From positions 1 to 36,570 of the forward strand of contig NZ_JAGQBE010000021.1 in the NCBI RefSeq assembly GCF_024345475.1: a stretch of 36,570 nucleotides of DNA, given 5' to 3'. This stretch comes from Cyanobium sp. T1B-Tous (GTDB lineage Bacteria > Cyanobacteriota > Cyanobacteriia > PCC-6307 > Cyanobiaceae). Shown here piece after piece: positions 15,701 through 22,178 of this stretch. The notes beneath the pieces are model-generated. The model had not been told where the DNA came from, made no database searches, and saw only the letters and a program-made list of their open reading frames with translations. A program made the position numbers and the translations under genes. Numbering within the stretch: the first letter of the stretch is position 1; the number at the start of each line of letters is the position of its first letter.

Positions 15701-17367
15701 GCAGCGGCCGGCAGCTGGAGATCAAGGTGGCCCAGGGGGCCAAGCCCGGTGAGGGCGGCCAGCTGCCTGGCCCCAAGGTGGATCCCTACATCGCCTGGCT
15801 GCGCAACAGCAAGGCTGGCGTGGCGCTGATTTCGCCGCCACCCCACCACGACATCTATTCGATTGAGGATCTGGCCCAGCTGATCCACGACCTCCACCAG
15901 GTGCATCCCGCCGCCAAGGTGAGCGTGAAACTGGTGGCTGAGATCGGCATCGGCACCATTGCCGCCGGTGTGGCCAAGGCCAACGCCGATGTGATTCAGA
16001 TCTCCGGCCACGACGGTGGCACCGGCGCCTCACCGCTGAGCTCGATCAAGCACGCCGGCAGCCCCTGGGAGTTGGGCCTCACCGAGGTGCACCGCTCGCT
16101 CCTGGAGAACGGCCTGCGGGATCGGGTGTTGCTGCGGGCCGACGGCGGCCTCAAGACCGGCTGGGATGTGGTCATCGCCGCCCTGCTCGGTGCCGAGGAA
16201 TACGGCTTTGGCTCGGTGGCGATGATCGCCGAGGGCTGCATCATGGCCCGGGTTTGCCACACCAATAACTGCCCGGTGGGCGTGGCCACCCAAAAGGAGA
16301 ATCTGCGCAAGCGCTTCCCCGGGGTGCCCGAGCACGTGGTGAATTTCTTCCTGTTCGTGGCCCAGGAGGTGCGCCAGCTGCTCAGCGTGCTGGGTGTGGC
16401 GCGTCTGGAGGATCTGATCGGCCGCAGTGAGTTACTCCAGCCGCGGGCTGTGGCCCTGGCCAAAACCCAGGCCTTGGATCTCTCCTGCCTGATCGATCCG
16501 ATTCCGGCCGCGGCCGATCGCCGCTGGCTGCAGCACGAGGCCGAGGCCCATGGCAATGGTCCAATCCTGGAAGATCAGCTGCTGGCTGATGCTGAGGTGA
16601 TGGCCGCGATCGAGGGCCACGGCCGGGTGCGCCGCACCCTGGCGATCGTCAACACCGACCGCAGTGTGGGCGCCCGTCTCTCCGGCGAGATCGCAGCGCG
16701 CCACGGCAACAAGGGCTTCCAGGGCCAGCTCGACCTCACCCTGGAGGGCGCGGCCGGCCAGAGCTTTGGGGCCTTCGTGCTCCAAGGCATGAATGTGCGC
16801 CTGGTGGGTGAAGCCAACGACTACGTGGGCAAGGGCCTCAATGGGGGGCGCCTCACCGTGGTCCCCCCTGCCGGCGGCAATGACCCCGGCAGCCAGGTGA
16901 TCCTCGGCAACACCTGTCTTTACGGCGCCACCGGCGGTGAGCTGTTTGCCCTGGGCCGGGCCGGGGAGCGCTTCGGCGTGCGCAACAGCGGCGCCCGCAC
17001 CGTGGTGGAGGGTGCCGGCGACCACTGCTGCGAGTACATGACCGGCGGCGTGGTGGTGGTGCTGGGCAGCACCGGCCGCAACGTGGCCGCCGGCATGACC
17101 GGTGGCGTGGCCTTCATTCTCGATGAGAGCGGGGGGCTGCGGGAGCGGGTGAATCCGGAGATCGTGGCCATTTGCGAGCTCACCACCTCTGAGCAGGAGG
17201 CCCTGCTCAAGCCCCTGTTGCAGGCCCATCTCGACGCCACCGGCAGCGCCAAGGCCGCCGCGATCCTGGCCGACTGGAGCACCTGGAAGGCCCAGTTCAA
17301 GCTGCTGGTGCCCCCCAGCGAGAAGGCCACCGTGGGTCTGGCCGAGCGGGAGGCGGTGGTGGCTTGA
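12769..17367 (+). CDS. gltB: Ferredoxin-dependent glutamate synthase (Fd-GOGAT)
   Basis: This enzyme makes two glutamates from glutamine and 2-oxoglutarate using reduced ferredoxin, completing the GS-GOGAT cycle. The protein is 1532 aa. A short propeptide precedes Cys27 in KDACGVGF, the N-terminal nucleophile of the glutaminase domain. The amidotransferase domain runs to about residue 430, then the central domain, and then the FMN-binding synthase domain with SGEGGEDPARFG and HDGGTGASP. The 3Fe-4S cysteines C1157, C1163 and C1168 follow the CX5CX4C spacing. The C-terminal beta-helix of Gly-rich repeats (GXXGG, about 1280-1450) is typical. No gltD-like NADPH subunit is adjacent, and the context is photosynthetic, so the ferredoxin type (glsF) is favoured. 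It converges on lipA with a 22-bp gap. Confidence 0.95.
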   Translation: MPQSPRPVWPHCDSPAPAAVAGEKDACGVGFLASLKGVSSHWVLQQALRGLDCMEHRGGCGGDGDSGDGAGVLCGIPWSYLDAVWPEAAAAQGSSRGLGMVFLPADASKRDQAKAFCAEEATKLGLRSLGWRAVPLNPAVLGPLALGTAPAIEQWLVAGDLAGDALESLLFRLRRRCGDRAREAWGPGPGDLYFASLSSRTVVYKGMVRSEVLSAFYGDLRDERFAVSFAVYHRRFSTNTLPRWPLAQPMRLLGHNGEINTLLGNLNWARASEANLDAVWGEAAAELKPVVNAAFSDSANLDATLELLVRSGRPITESLLTLVPEAFRDQPELVGKPEIQAFYEYSACTQEPWDGPALLVFADGRSVGATLDRNGLRPARYCITSDGYVVMGSETGVVELEESRIIEKGRLGPGQMLAVDLEQGRLLRNWDVKQEVAARHPYGAWLAEHRRNLDPQPWTQERQLGDLELLQQQTAFGFTAEDFDLVIEDMAGAAKEPTYCMGDDIPLAVLSDKPHLLYDYFKQRFAQVTNPPIDPLREKLVMSLEMHLGKRGSPLKPEAASAAVLHLASPILNEAELAAVAQQGLPTITLSTLMAITDGPGGLAAAVERLKAEAEAAVRAGTQILVLSDRGGPSGGIAATTTTIPPLLAVGAVHHHLLNLGLRLQASLVVDTAQCWSTHHLACLIGYGASAVCPWLTWETTRHWLAHPRVQKLIETGKLPALTPDQVQANVRKALEDGLRKILSKIGISLLASYHGAQIFEAIGLGADLIELAFKGTTSRVAGLSLAELASETLSFHAKAFPELNRTKLEFMGFVQYRTGGEYHLNSPEMAKALHAAVKAGPGYDHFSTYKTLLENRPVTALRDLLELKPAATALPLDQVESVESICSRFCTGGMSLGALSREAHEVLAIAMNRIGGKSNSGEGGEDPARFGVLSDVDGDGHSPTLPSLNGLRNGDTACSAIKQIASGRFGVTPEYLRSGRQLEIKVAQGAKPGEGGQLPGPKVDPYIAWLRNSKAGVALISPPPHHDIYSIEDLAQLIHDLHQVHPAAKVSVKLVAEIGIGTIAAGVAKANADVIQISGHDGGTGASPLSSIKHAGSPWELGLTEVHRSLLENGLRDRVLLRADGGLKTGWDVVIAALLGAEEYGFGSVAMIAEGCIMARVCHTNNCPVGVATQKENLRKRFPGVPEHVVNFFLFVAQEVRQLLSVLGVARLEDLIGRSELLQPRAVALAKTQALDLSCLIDPIPAAADRRWLQHEAEAHGNGPILEDQLLADAEVMAAIEGHGRVRRTLAIVNTDRSVGARLSGEIAARHGNKGFQGQLDLTLEGAAGQSFGAFVLQGMNVRLVGEANDYVGKGLNGGRLTVVPPAGGNDPGSQVILGNTCLYGATGGELFALGRAGERFGVRNSGARTVVEGAGDHCCEYMTGGVVVVLGSTGRNVAAGMTGGVAFILDESGGLRERVNPEIVAICELTTSEQEALLKPLLQAHLDATGSAKAAAILADWSTWKAQFKLLVPPSEKATVGLAEREAVVA

Positions 17368-17389
17368 GCACCACCCCTGCAGCAGCGGC

Positions 17390-18343
17390 TTAGCGGGGAT
17401 GCTCCCGCATCAGCCGCTGCACTTCGCCGGCGTGGTAGCTGCTGCGGGTGAGCGGGCTGCTCACCACCTGCAGGAAGCCCAGTTCCGTTTCGCCATGGGT
17501 CCGGAACGCCTCAAATTGCTCCGGGGTCACGAAGCGATCCACCGGCAGGTGCTTGGGGCCCGGCGAGAGATATTGGCCGATGGTGACGATGTCCACCTGG
17601 TGGCGCCGGAGATCGGCCATCACCTCGAGCACCTCCCCGTCGCGTTCACCCAGACCGGTCATCAGGCCTGATTTGGTGTAGGTGCGCGGCCAGCCCTCGC
17701 GCACCCGCTGCAGCAGCTCCAGCGAGCGCTGGTACACCCCTTGGGGCCGGGCCTTCTTGTAGAGCCGAGGCACCGTTTCGATGTTGTGGTTGAGCACGTC
17801 GGGCGCCGCCGCCATCACCGTCGCCAAGGCCTGCCAATCGCCGCAGAAATCGGGGATCAGCAGCTCGATCGTGGTGAGAGGAGAGCGCTGGCGCACCTCG
17901 GAGATGCAGGCCACAAACTGGCGGGCGCCGCCATCGGCCAGGTCGTCGCGGTTCACCGACGTGATCACCACGTGGCTCAGGCCCAGCCGCGCCACGGCTT
18001 CCCCGAGTCGTTGGGGTTCCGTGGCGTCGAGCTCCCGCACGCTCTTGTCGAAGTCGATGTCGCAGTAGGGGCAGGCGCGGGTGCAGCCCGGCCCCATGAT
18101 CAAAAAGGTGGCGGTGCCGCCGGCGAAGCACTCACCGATGTTGGGGCAGCTGGCTTCCTGGCAGACGGTGTTGAGCTTGAGATCCTGCAGCAGGTCGGCC
18201 ACCTCGCCGATCCGCTCCCGCTGGGGGGCCTTGACGCGCAGCCAGTCGGGTTTGAGCAAGGGGCCGGGAGAAAGGCAGTTGGGAACTTTAGAAACCGATC
18301 GGGATCCCAGCCCCAGGATCGCGGTCTGGGTGGCGGCGGCCAT
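17390..18343 (-). CDS. lipA: Lipoyl synthase
   Basis: This radical SAM enzyme inserts two sulfurs into octanoyl groups bound to lipoyl domains or GcvH. As drawn it is 317 aa. The auxiliary 4Fe-4S cysteines are C61, C66 and C72 ([12 protein letters not shown]), and the radical SAM cluster is C87, C91 and C94 (CTRACPYC). The TSVNRDDL and [13 protein letters not shown] segments, including the Ser that ligates the auxiliary cluster, are present. Family proteins normally begin close to [10 protein letters not shown], which is residue 31 here. The ATG at 18343 leaves only 18 bp to the divergent tRNA-Pro gene. A later start, such as the TTG at 18259, is plausible, with a TAAAGT -10-like element at 18285-18290 (minus strand) placed correctly for it. 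Identity is certain; the N-terminus is not. Confidence 0.93.
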   Translation of the reverse strand: MAAATQTAILGLGSRSVSKVPNCLSPGPLLKPDWLRVKAPQRERIGEVADLLQDLKLNTVCQEASCPNIGECFAGGTATFLIMGPGCTRACPYCDIDFDKSVRELDATEPQRLGEAVARLGLSHVVITSVNRDDLADGGARQFVACISEVRQRSPLTTIELLIPDFCGDWQALATVMAAAPDVLNHNIETVPRLYKKARPQGVYQRSLELLQRVREGWPRTYTKSGLMTGLGERDGEVLEVMADLRRHQVDIVTIGQYLSPGPKHLPVDRFVTPEQFEAFRTHGETELGFLQVVSSPLTRSSYHAGEVQRLMREHPR

Positions 18344-18361
18344 CCCCTAAAGTCGCCCCAT

Positions 18362-18435
18362 CGGGATGTAGCGCAGCTTGGTAGCGCACTTCGTTCGGGA
18401 CGAAGGGGCCGCAGGTTCGAATCCTGTCATCCCGA
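18362..18435 (+). tRNA. tRNA-Pro (anticodon CGG)
   Basis: The 74-nt cloverleaf has acceptor CGGGATG/CATCCCG, D-stem GCGC/GCGC, anticodon stem CTTCG/CGAAG with loop TTCGGGA (anticodon CGG, reading CCG), and T-arm with TTCGAAT. The discriminator is A and CCA is not encoded. A TTTTT run (18436-18440) directly follows and can end transcription. Confidence 0.95.
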
Positions 18436-18459
18436 TTTTTCTTTGACTCAGCCCCTGAT

Positions 18460-20277
18460 TCAGCTGAGCTCGGCCCCCGGGTATCCCCGCGGGGTCACCA
18501 TGCGCCCGTCCTGGGCATAGCTGGTGCTGTTGCCCACCAGCACCAGGGTGAGCATGTCCACCTGCTCCACCGGCAGCTCTCCGAGGCTGTGCAGGCTTAC
18601 GGCCTCGTCGGCCCGGCCCAGTTGGCGGGCGATGGCCACGGGGGTCTCCGCCGGCCGGCCCTCCAACAGCAGCTCTTGGGCCCTGGCCAGTTGCCAGTCC
18701 CGTCCCTGGGAGCGGGGGTTGTAGAGCGCCACCACGAAATCGCCTGCGGCAGCGGCCTGCAGCCGGCGCTCGATCACGGCCCAGGGGGTCAGGCGGTCGC
18801 TGAGGCTGATGGTGCAGAAGTCGTGCATCAACGGGGCCCCAGCGCGGGCCGCGGCCAGTTGCAGGGCCGAGATTCCCGGATGCACGACGAAGCTGGGGCG
18901 GCCATCCGCGGCTTGGGCCAGCCACAGTTCCAGGGCCAGCCCGGCCATGGCGTAGATCCCGCTGTCGCCTGAAGACACCAGGGCCACGTTCAGCCCCTGG
19001 CTGGCCAGCTCCAGGGCCAGGGCGCAGCGGGCCCGCTCTTCGGTGAGCTGGCCATCCCAGCGCAACTGATCGGGTCGCCGCAGGGGTTCGAGCAGGTCGA
19101 GGTAGAGCCCATAGCCCACCCACACGGTGGCTTCGGCCAGTGCTCGCCGGGCATCGCCCGTGAGGAGATCCAGGCTGCCTGGCCCACTGCCCACCAGGTG
19201 CAGCTGGCCGCGCTGGGGAGCCCATTGGCTCTCCGCCAGGGCGATGGCCAGGGTGGCGGCTCCCTGCTCACCGCTGCCGGCGCGCTCGATGCGTTTGGTC
19301 TGGAGGAGCTGTGCTTCGGGGCCGGCAGCCAACAGGGCCGCGGCTTCCGCCACGCTGGCGGTGCCCATCTCCTGGGCCACGGCCGTGGAGGGATTGGGCA
19401 CGGGCACCGCGGCCAGGCGTGGTGCGTCAAACCAGCGCATGGGCCAGTGCCGCTGCGCGGCCAGGGCCAGCAGGGCCGGTTCATCGGCCTTGCGGTCGAT
19501 GCTGGCCAGCCCGGCCACCGCTTCGGGGGCCAGTTGGAGGTCGGCCAGGGTTTGATCGACCAGCCGCTCCAGCAGGCTGAGGCTGGTGTGGCGTTCACAA
19601 CCCAGCCCCAACCAGAGGCTGGGGGGGTGCCAGCGGCAGCCATCCCCGCTGTGGATGTCCACCACCATGGCTGGAGTTGCCGTGGCGTTCGCTGGGGCAG
19701 CTTGCAGACCAGCAGCGGCGGGCAGATCCAGCCAGCGCCGACTGCCGTGGCGTGCCTCCACCAGGAGCGGTGCGCTGTCCCGGGCCGCCGCCTGCATCAG
19801 ACCACTCCAATCGCCCTGGCCGCGCTGCCAGCCCCAGGCCTGGCCAAAACTGTCGAGGTTCAGGCGGCCCATGGCGGCCGTGGCTCCAGTCAGCACGGCC
19901 TGGCCGCCGAGGCTGGCCGCGATCCGTTGACTGAGCTGTTCCGCGCCGGCGGCGTGCCCCCCCAGCAGCGGGATGGCAAACCGGCCCTCAGGGTCCACGA
20001 CCACCACGGCCGGGTCCCTGTCCTTGCCGCTGAGCAGCGGGGCAATCAACCGGGTGACCAGCCCGCAGGCCCCAACCACCACAAAGGCGCTGGCGGACGA
20101 CCATTCGCGCAGCAGGCAATCCCGCGGGGCCGGTTGGTCGTGCGCTCCCACGTGGCGATCGAGCAAGCCGGCCTGCTGGAGCCGTGTCAGCACCGCCGTG
20201 CTCGCCGAGCTGAAGCCCAGCCCCCAGATACCAGCCCGGGGACCTGCGGCAGGAGGAGTTGGAGGGAGTTGACTCAC
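18460..20277 (-). CDS. cobJ: CbiG-CobJ fusion: cobalt-precorrin-5A hydrolase / precorrin-3B C17-methyltransferase
   Basis: This is a two-enzyme cobalamin biosynthesis protein of 605 aa. The N-terminal part is CbiG-like: an N-terminal core at about residues 65-140 (VVVGACGLVTRL, IPLLGGHAAGAEQL) and a C-terminal core at about 222-345 (LGLGCERHTS, SIDRKADEPALLALA). CbiG opens the ring lactone of cobalt-precorrin-5A and releases acetaldehyde. Residues 357-600 are a CobJ/CbiH SAM methyltransferase (HLVGSGPGSLDLLT, VSSGDSGIYAMAG, ALYNPRS), which performs ring contraction with C17 methylation. The fusion is common in cyanobacteria. The start is GTG at 20277, supported by its 4-bp GTGA overlap with the upstream lipoprotein gene's stop. 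The picocyanobacterial clade makes pseudocobalamin by this route. Confidence 0.9.
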   Translation of the reverse strand: MSQLPPTPPAAGPRAGIWGLGFSSASTAVLTRLQQAGLLDRHVGAHDQPAPRDCLLREWSSASAFVVVGACGLVTRLIAPLLSGKDRDPAVVVVDPEGRFAIPLLGGHAAGAEQLSQRIAASLGGQAVLTGATAAMGRLNLDSFGQAWGWQRGQGDWSGLMQAAARDSAPLLVEARHGSRRWLDLPAAAGLQAAPANATATPAMVVDIHSGDGCRWHPPSLWLGLGCERHTSLSLLERLVDQTLADLQLAPEAVAGLASIDRKADEPALLALAAQRHWPMRWFDAPRLAAVPVPNPSTAVAQEMGTASVAEAAALLAAGPEAQLLQTKRIERAGSGEQGAATLAIALAESQWAPQRGQLHLVGSGPGSLDLLTGDARRALAEATVWVGYGLYLDLLEPLRRPDQLRWDGQLTEERARCALALELASQGLNVALVSSGDSGIYAMAGLALELWLAQAADGRPSFVVHPGISALQLAAARAGAPLMHDFCTISLSDRLTPWAVIERRLQAAAAGDFVVALYNPRSQGRDWQLARAQELLLEGRPAETPVAIARQLGRADEAVSLHSLGELPVEQVDMLTLVLVGNSTSYAQDGRMVTPRGYPGAELS

Positions 20278-21725
20278 GCGCCCAGCTTCTGGCGCAGCCC
20301 GGCCAGGGGGCCGCTGGGGCGGGGCTTCAGCAACGAGCCGTCAGGATTCACCTGGTTTCGAGCAGATCCCACCACACTGCTTGACGGCACGATCCGGTCG
20401 GGATTGGCCGTTGGGGCAGCCGGGACGGTCGCCGCCCGAGGGGGAGCGGGGCTGGTGTCTTCCGGGGTGGGGCTGGGCTCGAGAGGGGAGCTGGGCTCGG
20501 TAAGGGGCGCCCCAGCCGGTTCGAGGTCCGTTACGACAGCCTCTTCGCGGTTCTGGTCGAGGTCTTCTTCGATTGGGGCCGCGGCCGGGGGCGGCAGGAC
20601 TTCAGGTGTTGGCTCCGGCGTGGGCTCCGGAGCCGCTGGCGGTTCGGGTCGGGGCTCTGCTTCCACGGGTGGTGCCACGGCTGGGGCCACTGGGGGGACC
20701 TGCGGGGGGGCCGTGGGTTCGGTGGGGGGGGTGGGCGCAGCTGGGGCCTCTGGCGGGGCTGTGCCCAGGAGTTGGGCGAGGTCGCTGGCCGTGAGGCGGC
20801 CCTGCTGCCAGATCGGCCCTGGGGCGCTGGGGTCGAGCACCAGCTCTGTTACCAGGCTGTTGAAGGGAGGGTTCAGCGCGTCGCCGCGGCCATCCACCAG
20901 CTCCAGCAACAGGCTGTTGCTGCCCCTCTCCCAGCCCTTGAGCCAGAGGGGGGCGTTCTGATCCACCAGAAAGCTGTCGCCGTTCACGGTCACCCGCAGA
21001 CGCCAGCTGCCGTCGTTGTCCCGCAGCCCCTGCAGCGGGGTATCGAGCAGGAGCCAATCGAGCAGCACCGGTTCCCGGGTGGCCGGGGACGCGGGGCTCA
21101 CCACCAGCAGCTGGGGAGTGCCGGGCTGGGGAATGGCGAGGGGGTTGGCCGCAACCCGGTGCACCCGGATCTGGGCCGCGGCGCCTGGGCTTTTCACCGC
21201 TTCTCCCCAGGGACGGGCCGCATAGGCGGTGATCCTGTGGCTGCCTGGACTCAGGGCGGGCAGCTCCACCTTGAGGCCGGTGACGGGCAGGGGGGGCTGG
21301 TCGTCGACCAGCACCACCACATGCGGTCCGAGGCCCAGGGGACCGGCGTCCACCAGCGGCCAGTCCCGCACCTGCAGTTGCAGGGTCACGGGGCCGCCCG
21401 GAAGCACGGCCCCATCCCGCGGCGCCAGGATCGACACCTGGGGGTTGTGATCGGCCAGGGAGGCCTGAAGTTGTTGCACGGCAGCGGGTGGGGCCACTTC
21501 CTGCAAGCGGCCCGCTGGCCCTTCGGCCCTGAGGGGAACCTCAGCCCCAGGTTGGGCTCGGGGTGGGGAGAGCCGATCGCAGCCGGCCGGGAGCACCAGC
21601 ACGGCGACCAGGGCCAGGTGCAGCAGACCCAGGCGCAGCAGGGACGCGACTCCACTGCGCCAGTGGCCGAGGCGCCCGAGGCCGTCGCCGGGAAGGGCTC
21701 GATGGGTTGCGCTGCCTGCGCCCAC
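20274..21725 (-). CDS. Putative lipoprotein of unknown function with Pro-rich C-terminal region
   Basis: The product is 483 aa and I do not recognise the family. A hydrophobic segment (about residues 28-47) ends in LPAGC with Cys49, a lipobox, so export and lipid anchoring are likely. Residues 95-190 and 205-300 look like two beta-rich, Ig-like units (for example PVTLQLQVRDW and LRVTVNGDSFLVD). Residues 323-450 are a Pro/Ala/Glu-rich low-complexity spacer, and the last 40 residues are more ordinary (LLKPRPSGPLAGLRQKLG). The GTG at 21725 is the first start after an in-frame TAA, so it is the best choice. The stop overlaps the cbiG-cobJ start by 4 bp, implying coupling, but a functional link to cobalamin is not evident. 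Confidence 0.7.
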   Translation of the reverse strand: MGAGSATHRALPGDGLGRLGHWRSGVASLLRLGLLHLALVAVLVLPAGCDRLSPPRAQPGAEVPLRAEGPAGRLQEVAPPAAVQQLQASLADHNPQVSILAPRDGAVLPGGPVTLQLQVRDWPLVDAGPLGLGPHVVVLVDDQPPLPVTGLKVELPALSPGSHRITAYAARPWGEAVKSPGAAAQIRVHRVAANPLAIPQPGTPQLLVVSPASPATREPVLLDWLLLDTPLQGLRDNDGSWRLRVTVNGDSFLVDQNAPLWLKGWERGSNSLLLELVDGRGDALNPPFNSLVTELVLDPSAPGPIWQQGRLTASDLAQLLGTAPPEAPAAPTPPTEPTAPPQVPPVAPAVAPPVEAEPRPEPPAAPEPTPEPTPEVLPPPAAAPIEEDLDQNREEAVVTDLEPAGAPLTEPSSPLEPSPTPEDTSPAPPRAATVPAAPTANPDRIVPSSSVVGSARNQVNPDGSLLKPRPSGPLAGLRQKLGA

Positions 21726-21846
21726 GCTGGGTTACTCAGCTGTTTCTCAGGGCATTCTGCTGGCCAGGGCCACCCCGGGAATCCGAAGCCCTGCCGCCGC
21801 CAGCACGGAGCGCCCTGGCCAACAACATTGGCGCGTTAAGTAATAA

Positions 21847-21874
21847 CGAGATCGGCAAAAGATGCCCGATCTCG
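21847..21874. repeat. 9-bp inverted repeat upstream of psaA
   Basis: CGAGATCGG (21847-21855) and CCGATCTCG (21866-21874) are exact inverse complements separated by 10 bp. The dyad lies about 110-125 bp upstream of the likely psaA transcription start and about 120 bp upstream of the divergent lipoprotein gene. It looks like an operator for a dimeric regulator; a hairpin is the alternative. Confidence 0.55.
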
Positions 21875-21970
21875 ATGATTCTTTCTGTTCTGTAAAGCCC
21901 AGTGCTGGCCTGGGAAGCGCCGGGATTGAACCTTTGTAACTGCAGCCCAAAAGTCCTCGGAAACGGCCTC

Positions 21971-21976
21971 TATACT
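21971..21976 (+). promoter_or_regulatory. Candidate -10 element (TATACT) of the psaAB promoter
   Basis: TATACT matches five of six positions of TATAAT and is the best such site in the region. It predicts a transcript start near 21983 and a psaA leader of roughly 195 nt, comparable to the long leaders known for psaA in other cyanobacteria. The -35 area (CAAAAG, 21949) is weak, which suggests activator dependence. Confidence 0.5.
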
Positions 21977-22091
21977 TCCGCCAGCGGTCCCCTATCTGGG
22001 GCCCCAAGCTCCAGTTGTGGCAAGCGGTTTCACGGTTTCGTGGACTTCTTTCCCGCTGGTGCCCATGGGTGGTTCGGAAGCTTCGGCGTCC

Positions 22092-22127
22092 GGCCCCCAT
22101 GGGGCCCACTGGTAGGCCCTCCGGCCT
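22092..22127 (+). promoter_or_regulatory. Two adjacent hairpins in the psaA 5' leader
   Basis: GGCCCC/GGGGCC (22092-22097 and 22101-22106, 3-nt loop) and AGGCC/GGCCT (22114-22118 and 22123-22127, 4-nt loop) lie 50-90 nt before the psaA ATG. Neither is followed by a U-run. They may shape leader stability or translation of psaA. Confidence 0.4.
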
Positions 22128-22178
22128 GCCTCAGGGGTGGACCCACCACCTCGACCCCGTCCCTCGAGGAACGTCTCG

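Larger units (their letters stand above)
21726..22178. other. 453-bp control region between the lipoprotein gene and psaA
   Basis: I find no convincing gene here. An open frame running into psaA (from 22137 in the psaA frame) begins before the conserved N-terminus and is not needed. The region holds an A/T-richer patch with a 9-bp dyad (21847-21874), a good -10 (TATACT, 21971), a GTTACAAA-like half-site on the minus strand (21933-21940), and two GC-rich hairpins close to psaA (22092-22127). Confidence 0.6.

Noticed and set aside
12745-16011. Two overlapping long frames antisense to gltB (12745-14466 and 14521-16011)
   Set aside because: They follow the codon bias of gltB in complement and contain no family motif.
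21933-21940. HLR1 (RpaB) element upstream of psaA
   Set aside because: One GTTACAAA half-site is present on the minus strand, but the required second repeat two bases away is not recognisable.
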